From NCBI GenBank assembly GCA_032433765.1, contig JAVIAB010000124.1, positions 96,224,202 through 96,288,201 of the forward strand: a stretch of 64,000 nt of DNA, read 5' to 3'. The stretch comes from Megaustenia siamemsis. Its lineage: Eukaryota; Mollusca; Gastropoda; Stylommatophora; Ariophantidae. Below, in pieces: positions 11,555 to 22,359 of the stretch. The notes below the pieces were generated by a model. That model was not told the DNA's origin, ran no database searches, and worked only from the letters and a program-made list of their open reading frames with translations. The translations under genes and the position numbers were made by a program. How positions within the stretch are numbered: position 1 is the stretch's first letter; each line of letters opens with the position of its first letter.

Positions 11555-11783
11555 ATGTGGCTGATAGGACGCAATTCATCAAGTGAAGGAATAGAGGACA
11601 ACAAAGTGACAGGAAGTACAACTCAAGAGATGATAATTGCACTTGTGGCATTGATTGTGGGGTGGGTGTGCTACACATTTGTGGGTCAAGCCATGAATAT
11701 GTTTGGCATCTTCTCAAACATCATCAACATCATTGTCTTCATGAAACAGGGCTTCAAGGATACAGTCAACATCAGCCTTTTAG
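11555..11783 (+). CDS. GPCR gene 1, exon 1 (gastropod chemosensory-receptor-like)
   Basis: Residues 1-76 of a 343-residue rhodopsin-class GPCR. The ATG at 11555 opens a short extracellular N terminus with a likely N-glycosylation site (NSSS, residues 7-10), followed by transmembrane helix 1 (about residues 30-62) containing MFGIFSNIINIIVFMKQGF, which corresponds to the GN motif region of class A receptors. The first intracellular loop leads to NISLL. The exon ends ...CTTTTAG with donor GTAAAT at 11784 in phase 1; the split codon is completed to Gly by exon 2. The wording of the motifs matches receptors annotated as chemosensory in sea slugs and pond snails, which is recognition from memory rather than a search. 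Confidence 0.9.
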
Positions 11784-11924
11784 GTAAATAAATTAGTTCA
11801 TTATATTTGATGTATATGCCGATGTTACTTACAACCAGGACAAATATTTAGACTAGCCGTAAGCACATTTGCTTTACGCTGACGTCTTCGTTATTTACTC
11901 GACAAGTACCCAAGCTTTCATCTT

Positions 11925-12600
11925 CTTCTTTCTTCTTTTCTCTTTTCACTGATACCTAAAAGGTGGCTTGGTTTATCATTTGTCGTTCTTGAGCTGCTCG
12001 AACTGTCTGAATTAGTGATTTTCCTTTGTTGTTACATGTCTCTGTCACTGCATCTATCCATCCTCTTCTAGGTCTTCCTCTTGATCTTTTTCCATGCATT
12101 CTTGAGAAGAACGTCCTTGATGGTGATTGGTGAGGATTCATTCCGACCAGGTGGCCCAACAATTTAAGTTGTTGTTGCTCTCTATATTCTTGGCAGGGTT
12201 TCGTTCCTACCATTTTTCTTATGGTTTCATTTGGTATTCTATCTCTTCGAGTGTTGTTTGTTACTTTTCTCAAGCATCACATCTCACATGTATTGATCTT
12301 TCTTAAATGTGATTTATAAAGGTTCCATGATTGACTTTCATAGCACAAAGTTGGTATGAAAATGCTATTTATCATTTGTTGTTTAGCTGGTATAGAAATG
12401 TTTTATCAATGGTGAAAGCTGGTATGTGACAGCATTTGCTTTTTGTATTCTCATGGCAATTTCTCTGTCTAGTTTTCCATCTTCTGTGAACATTGTGCCC
12501 AAATACTTGAATTATTCTACATGTTTTATTTCTTTATCTTTGATCTTAATGTTTACCCAAGCATTATAGAAACATATTCATGGTTGATGTTTTGCAAAAG
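11925..12600 (-). mobile_element. non-LTR retrotransposon C-terminal fragment (family theta)
   Basis: Lies inside intron 1 of GPCR gene 1. A minus-strand frame (about 11956-12273) reads VTNNTRRDRIPNETIRKMVG, then LKLLGHLVGMNPHQ and KRSRGRPRRGWIDAV. This arrangement of 'R-I-P-N-E-x-I-R', 'GHL' and 'RGRP-R-x-WIDA' is typical of the region after the thumb in RTE/CR1-like elements. Further degenerate matches run to about 12600. Confidence 0.75.
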
Positions 12601-13119
12601 AAGAAATAAGAAAATATTTTCCGCAACTTTGAAGTTGATAATTTGAACATTTCCAACGATAATTGTTGGTTAAGCAGTAAATCTATTTTTACTATCCATG
12701 AACTTACATTTACAGTCACTTTCATGACAGACCTCGATTTTGGCCTTTGACCTTTGTCTTAATCTGAACGAAGGATATTCTATTTTGTCTACTCAGCGGC
12801 TAAAAATAATAAAATGATAACATTGAAATACAGTTAATATGTATTTTAGTACATAAACTAGTTAAACAGGAAATCGGTATTTCTCACGTCGTTTTTTATT
12901 TTGTATATCATATCAAGAAAAACCAGTAAATTAATATGAATAAATATGAAGTGAATTCGAGCACAAGCTTTTCCACACTATTGTTTTAGTACATTAAAGC
13001 AACTTTATATATTTAATGTTATCGAACTTCATGTCTGTACCTATAGTAATAATCTACACACAAAATATACAAGAATAAGAAATTACCGAATTAAATGATT
13101 ATATGATCAGCACCATTGG
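12600..13119. other. intronic sequence, nothing recognised
   Basis: AT-rich part of GPCR gene 1 intron 1 without motifs. Confidence 0.5.
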
Positions 13120-13215
13120 TATATTACAGCAATGAGAGTGAGCCGCTGGTATATGAGCAGCAATGAGAGTGAGCCGCTGATATATGATTAGCAAAGAGGG
13201 AGCGGTGCCGGTATT
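13120..13215. repeat. ~31-bp tandem repeat, 3 copies
   Basis: Three imperfect units share AGCAATGAGAGTGAGCCGCT, next to TATATGA. The third unit is diverged. Confidence 0.8.
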
Positions 13216-13439
13216 TGATCTTTAACGCGGGTGTTAACTGTTGCGGGGAACCACTGCTGTTAGATGTACATTTTTGTTTGGAAGCTACGTGGAAGTTTGA
13301 GATTCCACAGTACTAGGCCACGTCGCTTAGAGAAGAGGAGGCCAGTGCCCTTCTTCATACTAATTAACTTCTCTATTCATTGAGACTGGTACTCTTTCTA
13401 TTTTTCCAACTATGTTAACCGGAGAGCGTCAAACTGGGG

Positions 13440-15070
13440 CATAAACAAGGTTCAACTTATCACCATTCTTCTCCGTCTTCTACCTTTCAGCTCGCGGTGG
13501 AGCATAGGTCTTCAGCAAACACTTTCCAAGCTGTTCTGTTTATTGCCATTCTATTAAAATTAGTCCATGTCTTCCCCATCATCTCGATCTCTGCTTCCAT
13601 TGTCTTCAACAATACCGTGGTCTTCTTCTTTGACTTTTTCCCTAGTGTTTCCAAAACGGGCATGTTGTGTAACACATTCAGTTGGCTTCCGCAGTGTGTG
13701 CACTATCCAGCGTCATCGTCTACACAGTATCTCTTTATCCACTGGTATTTGACTTGTACATTTCCATAATTCTATGTTAGTGATTTTGTCCTGCCATTTC
13801 CACCCTTTTATTCTGAGTAAGCATCCATTAATGAAAGTATGTATCTCCATGATTGTCATTTTTTTCTCTCCATGTTTCACATGCATATAATAAGACTGAC
13901 TTAACATTTGAGTTGAAAATTTTTATTTTAGTATTTAACCTAATTTCTTTGGACTTCCATATGTTTCCAAATGCAACGAATGCCCCTCTTGATTTTGAGA
14001 TCCTTTTTTTGGTATCATTCTCTGTTCCTCCTTCTTTTTCTATACTACTGCCCAGATATATGTAAGATTGTACGTCTAGTAGTGGTATTTCGCCTATTTT
14101 TATTTGGTTATTGCGAACTGTATTAATTCTCATAATGTTGATCTTATCTCTATTTATTTTCAGTCCCATCTGTTGTAATCTCTCATCAAGTATGCTCATT
14201 TTACCTTGCATTTGTTGATGGTTGCATGATAGGATAACTATTTCATCAGTAAGGTCTAGATCATCAAGTTGCTTGGTCAGTGACCACTGGATTCCATTTC
14301 TGATGTTTTGATTTATTTTCATAATCCGATCTGTGGAACTGGTTGGTCTAAGGGCAAAAAGCCGGCCTGGAGATAGAGACGATGTAGGTTCAAATCCCGG
14401 CTGCACCAGTTGGAATTTGTATTTATTATTTCTCTCTGCGGCAACCACCACTGGTGTCAGTAGCGAGTCCCGGCTTGAAACATCAATTACTCATGGACGG
14501 AAAAAAAATATAAGTACCTCCGAAGACGGAGCTATATGCCTGTGCGGCGAGGGACCCCTGTGCACACGTCTGCCATGGAAAAACAGATGAAAACGCAAAA
14601 TTCAGTTCCTAGTCCCTGGGGACTTCGTCAGAGGTAAAAGCTGGCGAACGAAAAAAATCCAATCTATGGCCAGTAGAAAGTGAAATTGAGAGAGAAGGCA
14701 TCCCTGCCTTACTCCTTTTCTTCTTTACAAATGCTTCTGCAAGCTGCCCGTCATGCACCACACTACATTTAATTCTTTCATACATTGTTCTTATCAGGTT
14801 AATAAACTTTGTGAGGATTCCGTAATGATTCAGCAATTTCCAAAGCATTCCTCTGTCTAAACTATCAAATGTCTTTTCGTAATCTATGAATCCAATATAA
14901 AGTGGGGACTGTAGTTCTAAACTTTGACTAACAAATAAATAAGTAGGATAGTTATTTGACAGGACAGGATCTGTTCGTCCTAAAACCTGCTTGTTCATCT
15001 CTCAGATGTTTCTATATGACCTCTTTTAGTCTCTCCAGAATTATTCTACTTAATATTTTTCCTGGCAATT
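13440..15070 (-). mobile_element. non-LTR retrotransposon fragment (family epsilon), split by a SINE
   Basis: The minus strand carries degenerate RT palm and C-terminal segments: GFIDYEKTFDSLDRGMLWKL and LIRTMYERIKCSVVHDGQL upstream (14680-14998), then GIQWSLTKQLDDLDLTDEIV (where the YADD-type box should be), YIYLGSSIEKEGGTENDTKK, and a C terminus with EIEMMGKTWTNFNRMA...FAEDLCSTAS ending near 13490. This is the RTE-like class often annotated as craniofacial development protein 2-like. It lies in intron 1 of GPCR gene 1 and is interrupted by the SINE at 14335-14655. Copies also at 32985 and 43100. Confidence 0.85.
14335..14655 (+). repeat. SINE family C inserted in LINE epsilon
   Basis: A 321-bp insertion with near-identical 12-bp flanks: AATCCGATCTGT (14323-14334) and AATCCAATCTAT (14656-14667). 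Its head is tRNA-like (TGGTTGGTCTAAGGGC near box A, GGTTCAAATCCCGGCTG as box B). The flanks reconstitute the LINE codons for DWI-M when the insert is removed, which confirms its borders. It is the only copy of this family that I see in the window. Confidence 0.85.
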
Positions 15071-15071
15071 T

Positions 15072-16960
15072 TCTTCTTCCTCTTTCCTTCCTCATGTGCC
15101 TTTCAGCGTCGAGGGAGATATAATTTGCGGTCTTTTGCTCTTCTGTTCGCCTCTGCTGCTGTTATGTTTCCTAGTGCTTCTAATATTTCATCCATCCATC
15201 TTTTCCGTGGTCTGGTATTCTCACAACGTTTGTTGAAGGCTCGCTGTTTTGTGTTTTAATCTTTCTGCCTTGCCACGTGGCCAAACCATTTTATATGTTC
15301 TTTCTTTATATATTCTATGGCGCGGGCTATTCCTAGCTTTTTTCTCAGTTCTTCATTTCTGATATTTTCTCTCAGACTGTTTCCTGATATTCGTCTGACA
15401 CATCCCATCTCAGTAGAAATATAGTGTTCGTTTTGCCTCTAGAGTTATTTCCTTGTTGGACAATAGTGGTGGTAACTGTCCAATGATTTGACAAGCATTT
15501 GTTGCATCTTAATTATATCTCTGATTTTTGTGAATTATCGTTTGTCACTAAACTTCCTAGGTATTTGAATTCCCCTGCTTGTTTTAATTGCCTGTCCTCT
15601 ATAGTTATGTTGATGTTCTGTTTATTTTTGGCGACATTCATAACTTCTGTTTTGTTGATGTTGATTTTCATGTTGTATTTTGTGCCTGTGCTGTTGGTTT
15701 TGTTTAAGTGTTCTTGCAGGTCTTTTATTGTTTCATGTATTAGTGCCTGATCGTCTGCAAATAAACGCTTGTTGATCTCCTCTGTCTTTGATGGGCCGGC
15801 TAACTTGCTTATATGGTACATGTATGTATTAAACAGTAGGGGTGATAGTACGCACCCCTGTCTTACACCTGATCTAAATTCGAAGTGGTCTGTGTAGCCT
15901 GCTGCTGTTCTGACCCTGCAGCTGCTGTTGATGTAGAGACTTTGAATTAGGTTCGTTAGATATTGGCTTACTCCGTATGTTGTTAATATCTCCCACAGCT
16001 TTTCTCTGTTTACTCTGTGAATGCTTTTTCCTGGTCAATGAAAACTATGTATACATTTTGATTGTGCTCTGTCGCTTTTTTCTGCAAACTTAACACAATC
16101 AAAATTTATAAATAGCTTTCATTGACCATAGCTGGCATTGATTGTAGCATAATTCCCCTATAACTTGTGTATTCCTGTACACTTCCTTTCTTTGGTAGTT
16201 TGATCATATAACATTGTTTCCAGTCTTTAGGTATTTCTTCTCCTCTCTCCCATATTTTATCTAGTAGATTACGTAATACTTGGTATAGAATGGAACGAAT
16301 TCAAAACAAACGAGGAAATTAGAGAAATCGCCAATCAACCACTAATATCTTCAGTAATAAAGAAAAGACGATGGTCATACGTTGGACATGTGATGAGAAG
16401 AGATAATAATCGAATAGCAAAGCAAGCCCTCATATGGGAAACAACAGGTAAAAGAAAAAGAGGAAGACCCAGGGAGACACTGAGAAGAACATTGATGAGA
16501 GAGGCAAGAGCAGCAGGAATCGGCTCCCTCAATGAGATAGAACTGCTTGCACAGAACAGAGACAGATGGCGAGATTTGATAAAATATCTTTAAAAGAAAA
16601 CTGCTAGAACAAAAAATTCATATAGGAGAAGGTGTATCTTGGTCTACGCCCTATGGGCCGGTTACGGCTCGAAAGGTCAATAGATAGATAGATAGATTAT
16701 GTAACTTCTTGGTGGAGGTATTAATATCTGCTTTGATGGCTTCTGAAAGAATTTCATCTGGTCCTGTGGCTTTACCATTTATTAATAGTTTGATGCTTTA
16801 ATTATTTCTTCCTTGCTTGGTTTTCCACAGTTAACGTGTAACTCTTCTACTGAATGTAGTATATGTGGAGGGTTATTTGGGACGAGTCAGTTCAAAAGTC
16901 ATTCAAAGTGTTCTTTCTATCTCTCCATTTGTTCCCTTATATTATTAAGCAGATTTTATA
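15072..16960 (-). mobile_element. LINE family beta copy, split by another LINE
   Basis: The minus strand reads from about 16960 (GKATGPDE-like RT start, 'tggtcctgtggctttacc') through KDWKQCYMIKLPKKGSVQEY, a degenerate palm, LFADDQALIHETIKDLQEHL, YNMKININKTEVMNVAKN, ITIEDRQLKQAGEFKYLGSL and the C-terminal GRPRKRW region ending near 15080 in the GAGGGAGATATAATTTGCGG 3' segment. It is broken by stops and by the plus-strand LINE at 16277-16697. It lies in GPCR gene 1 intron 1. Confidence 0.82.
16277..16697 (+). mobile_element. RTE-like LINE 3' fragment (family zeta) nested in LINE beta
   Basis: A plus-strand frame reads NEFKTNEEIREIANQPLISS, SYVGHVMRRDNNRIAKQAL, KRKRGRPRETLRRTL and LAQNRDRWRDLIKYL before a stop at 16593. 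The 3' end is a (GATA)n tail at 16678-16697. The interrupted beta sequence shows AGATTACGTAA on the left and AGATTATGTAA on the right, a probable TSD with one mismatch. Only the last ~110 codons are present, so it is severely 5'-truncated. Confidence 0.85.
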
Positions 16961-18899
16961 AGAATCATATCCAATAATGGAAATGATCTTAACCTTCGGC
17001 TTCTGAGCATTGGCATGATTGTTGGGGTCTTAACACCTTGCAGGACAGTTAAGTTGGTTAGTTTGTCCTGCCATTTGATGTGTATTAATCTGCGGATATT
17101 ATATTCTTAAAATCGTTGGTATATATAATACAGAACAAAATAAAGCACTATCGGTCGTCAGTTGTGACTTTGGGTAATACGGTATTAGTACACGCATACA
17201 TTTGTTTAATTAACCGACATATTTTTGAATGTGTAGATCATGCCATGGCTGACCGCCAAAATGTTTAAAATATGATGAGATCACCAGCAAGTCTGTGCCG
17301 ATGGGAAAATAGTGCTGCCTTTAAGAATTGAACCCAGATTCAGCCAATCATTAGACGTGCAGACTAACCATTTACATGGCGTGGCTCCTCGGTTTTCTTG
17401 TAATCTGACATTTTAAAGATATCTGTATTTGTTCTGACAATGTGTTTACAGTTCTTTTGCGTTACATATTGCGGACAGGACATGTAATTTGTTTTTAGTT
17501 TTTGCATCTTTTAAAGTTTCAACTTTCAAAAGTGTTGCTACATGATCACTATATTTGTTTTTAAAATAACACTCATTTAGATAACGTTTCAGATGTATAA
17601 CGTGCATCATCAATCGTCCATCCAGCGGCATTTGTTTCTGTCTGAACGATTCTTCTCCAGGTCTACTTGATTATTTTCAACTTCTCTAGTTTCCATGTGG
17701 TTTCCAGTTCATTGACTGCCTTGCAATATTTGCTTTGTGATTTTGTCAATGTGTGACCAATCTATCTCCATTTTCTTTGATTATTCTCCGTTTCTATTGC
17801 TATCAGTGCAGTTCTGTCTCAAAGATTTGTATTTGTAGTTTTATTGTCCATCAAATAGTAAAAATGCCGGATGCATCTGCTGTTGTTCATGTGAAGGAGA
17901 CACACATCATCAGAAAAGTCTTAACCCACCAACCGTCTAGTGAGAGTCTGCTGGATTCCATTATTGTTACCTGAGGTAGTTATCTTCACGGTCCGATCTC
18001 TCGCCAGAAGAAAAACAATTGATGAGAGAAGACATCCTTCACGAGCTCACATTTTTATTGTGATGCTGTCTTTAAGGCAGTGTAGCATCAGTTACTATAT
18101 AACATCGCAGTCTACACTATCAAATACACGTAAAAATATCCACAAAGTTGCTATACAATAAGGAATGCCACTCTACCGTCTGTTCTATGACAATACGCGT
18201 GGTAGCAAGTTGGTGTGTGTAGACGGTTTATCCTGACGGAAACATTCTTCTTCAGGTCTTAGTTTTGTTTTCAGAGAATGTTAAATTATAGCATCATTCT
18301 TGTTAGTATCTTGCTAAGGATAGATCGCAGTTTTATCCTAACGTGATAAACAAATATGGAAGTCTGTCACATCAGTCCCTTAAGGACGTCAGTTTTATTC
18401 TCATGTTGGCTATGAGTAGGTGATGGTTTAACGCTTCCTCTGCTCCTCTACTCTTCATCTTACTCTAACATTTTGCATAAGTGGTCTCCATTTCCTGTCT
18501 ATAAACATGATATGATCTCTTATGTTTTCAGTGAGACCGTCTAGGAATCGCCATGTTGCCATCTGGATGTTCTTATGGGAAAAAAAAAATGATCCTCTTA
18601 CGACTAGATCGTTTTGTGCAACAGGAATCTGTGAATGTTGTGTTATTTGTGTTTCCAGTGTCCAATACATGTTTCACAATAATACCCTTGTAACATGTGC
18701 CGTCGTTCGTTCCCTACTTTGACATTACGGTCGCTCATTAGTATCTTCGTGCTGCTCTTTCTATTATTGCAATACTTTTGTTAAACCATTCATTTTTCTC
18801 TTCCATTGAAAAATGTGTTTGAACATTAGATTATATGATTGTCAAGAATCTCCCTTTTGAATTAAATCGGGATAATATAACTCAGGGTGACAATGGTTC
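16961..18899. other. intronic sequence with one SINE remnant
   Basis: Most of this part of GPCR gene 1 intron 1 has no recognisable content. Short stretches at about 17640-18760 resemble antisense RT debris, but too weakly to name. Confidence 0.45.
17215..17395 (-). repeat. tRNA-like SINE remnant (family D)
   Basis: The minus strand starts GGAGCCACGCCATGTAAATG, has GGTTAGTCTGC (box A-like) and GGGTTCAATTC (box B-like) spaced as in a tRNA, then a body without similarity to families A-C. It may be an old SINE. Confidence 0.55.
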
Positions 18900-19216
18900 C
18901 AAATTATAATAAGCTAACAAGTGCCTTTGTGAAATGTGGATTTATAGAAGAATAAGTAGAATTGGATGGAAACAAAAGATAACAAACGGTAAAGTTTTAA
19001 AACAACTGAAAATAAAAAGAGAACTACTAAATACAATTAAGACAAGACAAATGACATTTTTGGGGCATATTAAAAGACACAACAGCCTACTAGAAGTAAT
19101 ATTGGAAGGAAAAATACAAGGTAAAAGAGGCAGCCTGCACCATCAAAGCAAGAAACAGAGTAGAATGGCGATCCATGGTAGCCAACCTTCGTTGCGGAGA
19201 AGGCACACGATGATGA
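18900..19216 (+). mobile_element. LINE family gamma 3' fragment
   Basis: The frame reads MWIYRRISRIGWKQKITNGK, LNTIKTRQMTFLGHIKRHNS and ILEGKIQGKRGS, then the non-coding end CACCATCAAAGCAAGAAACA, CCATGGTAGCCAACCTTCG and an ATGATGATGA tail. It lies in GPCR gene 1 intron 1. Confidence 0.85.
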
Positions 19217-19828
19217 TGAACAAGTGCCTTTGCTATTTCTGTTGTCATATGTAGGCAACCCCGTGCGGATAGTCGTTTTAGATATCTTCGTGACCAGAAT
19301 AAATTATTATTTCCTCTATTTGAGTCGGATATGTCTTGCTACATTAGATATTGAATCGCTTAGTCCTATCGCTGCAATTGTCAAGCATTTTAGAACAAAC
19401 CATATCTTGGTTTTGATCTTAGTCGATAAAATATTGGTCGGTAAGCTGGCTCCCGATTGGTGCTTTCATTAAGCTCCCTGGTGAGAAAAACTCACAGACC
19501 TATATCCGCTTCATTTGTCTTCTATATAGTTGATGCAGAGAACGCTGTTTTGTTTTTTTCATTGATGATGCTGCTTACTTCATGTGTAGCATGAAACATG
19601 CAGAACTACGGTGCAATTTTTTGTGTAATCTTGACAGTACACTTAGTCCTGACCAGCTTGGTTCAACATACTCGACCTAAAACGCCTGCTGGTATAGTTC
19701 TTGAGGTGGTACATGTACACAAGCTGTCATACCACGACAAGGTCAAGGCATCGATAGGGACAGGTATCGTGTACATTCAGGTGAAATGAATCTTTCAATA
19801 AAACTCTATGGTCTTTCCATATCCACAG

Positions 19829-20043
19829 GTTTGGCTGCGTCAGATATAGGATGCCTATCAACATTGTTCGTGATAAATATTTACTCCTCTCCAGCTTTCA
19901 AGAGCCGGGATCTACCTTATGATATCATGGATGTCGCTTACCTGACTATGGTAATACCCCACACGGTGTTCACTCGCATTACCTGCTGGATTACCGCATT
20001 GATCACTCTAGAGAGGTGTTTGTGTATTGCACTTCCATTAAAG
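19829..20043 (+). CDS. GPCR gene 1, exon 2
   Basis: Residues 77-148, 215 bp. The acceptor is ATCCACAG at 19821-19828, and the first two bases complete the Gly split by intron 1, giving LLGLAASD at the start of helix 2 with its conserved Asp. Helix 3 follows (about residues 108-135) ending in LERCLCIALPLK, where ERC replaces the classical DRY box; this is usual in gastropod chemosensory-type receptors. The exon ends with AAG and donor GTAAAC at 20044 in phase 0. Intron 1 is 8,045 bp and loaded with LINE and SINE insertions, yet the exon borders are clean. Confidence 0.9.
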
Positions 20044-20368
20044 GTAAACTCAATGTACCTTCTACTAGAATGTGTTTCAGTTATTCTTAGAGTGTGATAA
20101 AATATATATATTATCATCAGGAACATTCTTTCTGGAGTAGGCGATCATGTATCTCCACTGCATTATATCTACACACTTGTGTTTCTGTTGCGTTTGATCT
20201 ATAATGACATAATTATTTTCATTATGTCAACAATGTGGTTGAGATCGAACCCTACCTCTTGTACAAGCTTATTGTGATCCTGGTTAATCTTTGTATAGAT
20301 AGGTTCATGTCAGTCTGTACTACTAATTATTTTAATTAGTTAAGTGTTCAATCGATTATTTCTATGTA

Positions 20369-20482
20369 GATTTGGCAGAAGGTCAACAACAGAAAGAATA
20401 ATTAACTGTCGAGAACGAAGGTTATGGAGAGGCATGATCACCTACGCCAGCAGACTGGCTACTTGGTGATGATGAAGATAAT
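20369..20482 (+). mobile_element. LINE family delta 3' end fragment
   Basis: Lies within the 487-bp intron 2 of GPCR gene 1. It shows AACAGAAAGAATAATTAACTG and the delta terminal GGCATGATCACCTACGCCAG with a GATGATGA tail. A 35-bp scrap resembling SINE A box B lies just upstream (about 20228-20262). Confidence 0.7.
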
Positions 20483-20530
20483 ATGGAAATGTCAAGCCTA
20501 AACTTGATTGTGTTTTTTTTTCTTTCTCAG

Positions 20531-21118
20531 GTAAAATCACTTCTCACTCCTAAAGGTGTAACAATCATCATCATCTCAGTTTTCATCATCTTCATTTCAA
20601 CGGCAGCCCCTGTCTACGCCGCACACAAACTGGACATGAAATTTTTCCCCGAGAGAAACAAAACTCTTTTGGGGCTCGTTTATTTAGAGAACGGAGACAC
20701 TATCGAAGAGGCTTGTTTCGTGGTCAATAACATTATCCTACCTTTTACTTCTTTTGTCATCATCGTTGTCTGTACCTCAACTTTAGTCTACGAGTTACGG
20801 AGAATCATAAAATGGAAAGAAACGTCAACAACTTCTCGTGGAGGCAATGTTTCTCGCCAAAATCAGAGGGTGGCCAAAATGGTCGTGATGATTTCTACCT
20901 TGTTTATTGTCTGTTTTACACCACAGAGCTTTATGTTTATTTCAATTTTATTGGAACCTGAACTGTTTGTTGGGGGGAAATATTTCAATACTTTAATAAT
21001 ATTTGCAAGCGTTGGAACTGTCCTAGAATCGGTAAATTCGTCAATAAACATCTTTATTTATTACAAGATGAGTACCAACTACAGGACTGTTTTGAAAGGA
21101 CTTTTTTTATACAAATAA
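20531..21118 (+). CDS. GPCR gene 1, exon 3
   Basis: Residues 149-343 and the stop codon. The acceptor is a long pyrimidine tract ending TTTCTCAG at 20530. It encodes helix 4 (VTIIIISVFIIFISTAAPVY), an extracellular loop with Cys and an NKT glycosylation site, helix 5 (NNIILPFTSFVIIVVC), a basic third intracellular loop, helix 6 with CFTP in place of CWxP, and helix 7 with VNSSINIFIYYKM in place of NPxxY. The three exons sum to 1,032 bp with no stop or frameshift, so the gene is probably functional and codes for a plasma-membrane receptor, ligand unknown. Gene 2 downstream is a paralogue in the same orientation. Confidence 0.92.
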   Translation, partial: VKSLLTPKGVTIIIISVFIIFISTAAPVYAAHKLDMKFFPERNKTLLGLVYLENGDTIEEACFVVNNIILPFTSFVIIVVCTSTLVYELRRIIKWKETSTTSRGGNVSRQNQRVAKMVVMISTLFIVCFTPQSFMFISILLEPELFVGGKYFNTLIIFASVGTVLESVNSSINIFIYYKMSTNYRTVLKGLFLYK

Positions 21119-22355
21119 TTTCTGGATAAAATCATTTCTTGTTAACATTACTTTTGAATTATGTAGACATTAATGATCTTAGAAGACAACTTTTTTTGTG
21201 AAATGGAACCTCAACGAAATTATCATCATTAACAACTAATCTTCTATTTCTTGCAAATGTCAACTTCCTTGAATGTTCCTACTTCTAGCCCGCTAAGCAA
21301 GCGTTTAATCATGGATATGACAATAAAGCTCGAAAATACTGCTTCTCGTGTGTGGGTCTGTGTGTGTCTATATATATATATATCTTTGTGTGCGTGCGTG
21401 TGTTAGTGTGTGTATGTGTTTTACTCTTCATGTTTCTCTATAAACCACTAATTGTGTAGATGTTATAATTTTGCCTAAAACTTCTAACTGACTCAGATGT
21501 GCGTACTCGGCATCAAACGACTGTCTTAGCTTTAACCTAGCACATTGACTTATCTGGTGATGACGGCAGCCTAAAATAGCAGTTTATTCTGCGTGATGTC
21601 CTTCTATACTCTCATATTTGCCTGTCTCGTGAAATATCCTCTTAAATTCAAATGGTGCTACATTATTCAATAAAATATGGGAAGATGAAAAAAGTCTAAA
21701 AGCATGTATTGATGCATTATCGTCAAAATCACTAAGAAAGGGATAAGAAAACTGGAGAGTGATAAATCTGCTGTCAGTACCTGAGACGATATTTTTCCGA
21801 GTACTTCATCAGCACATAAAGAATAGTGGGGACACAAAAAAAGCAGACGGGCTTTAGAAGTGGGGATTCAAATCTGAATATAGTGAGAAATCATCAAAAT
21901 CGAAGGAATCGTAACAATTATAATAATCATGTTGCTCCAACTGTGCTCAGTTAATTATAGTCTGTGTCTTCTGTTCCTGACAACCAATGACAAAATGTGT
22001 TTGTGAGTTTCTGGTGACGTGGATGGAAAATCGATTGCTTTTTAAATTATGACTGATATGGTAATTCCCCGGTCATTTGACCAGTCATCCCTTAATTTCA
22101 TTAATGTTATTCTGGCTACCATGCGTTAGTATTGTGACCTTTAATGTTGTGACATCTCTAAATTAAGTTGTAAATATCATGTTATTGTCTTATTTTGCCA
22201 TGAACGTTTAGCTATAAGTGAACTTTCAACGTAACCTTTTACACCTAAGAGAACTTTCAACTTAACCTTTTACCTCTAAGTGAACTATCAAGTAAACATT
22301 CAGTTATTGAGTTAATGATTTATTTGCGGATCATCATCACTGCACTCCGAACATG
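21119..22355. other. 3' flank of GPCR gene 1, nothing recognised
   Basis: Includes a TG/TA-rich microsatellite at about 21355-21420 and a short triplicated phrase around 22205-22300 (TAAGTGAACTTTCAACGTAAC-like). No genes seen. Confidence 0.5.
21322..21327 (+). terminator. candidate polyadenylation signal of GPCR gene 1
   Basis: AATAAA about 200 bp after the stop codon. Its position is plausible, but there is no transcript evidence. Confidence 0.4.
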
Positions 22356-22359
22356 TCCA

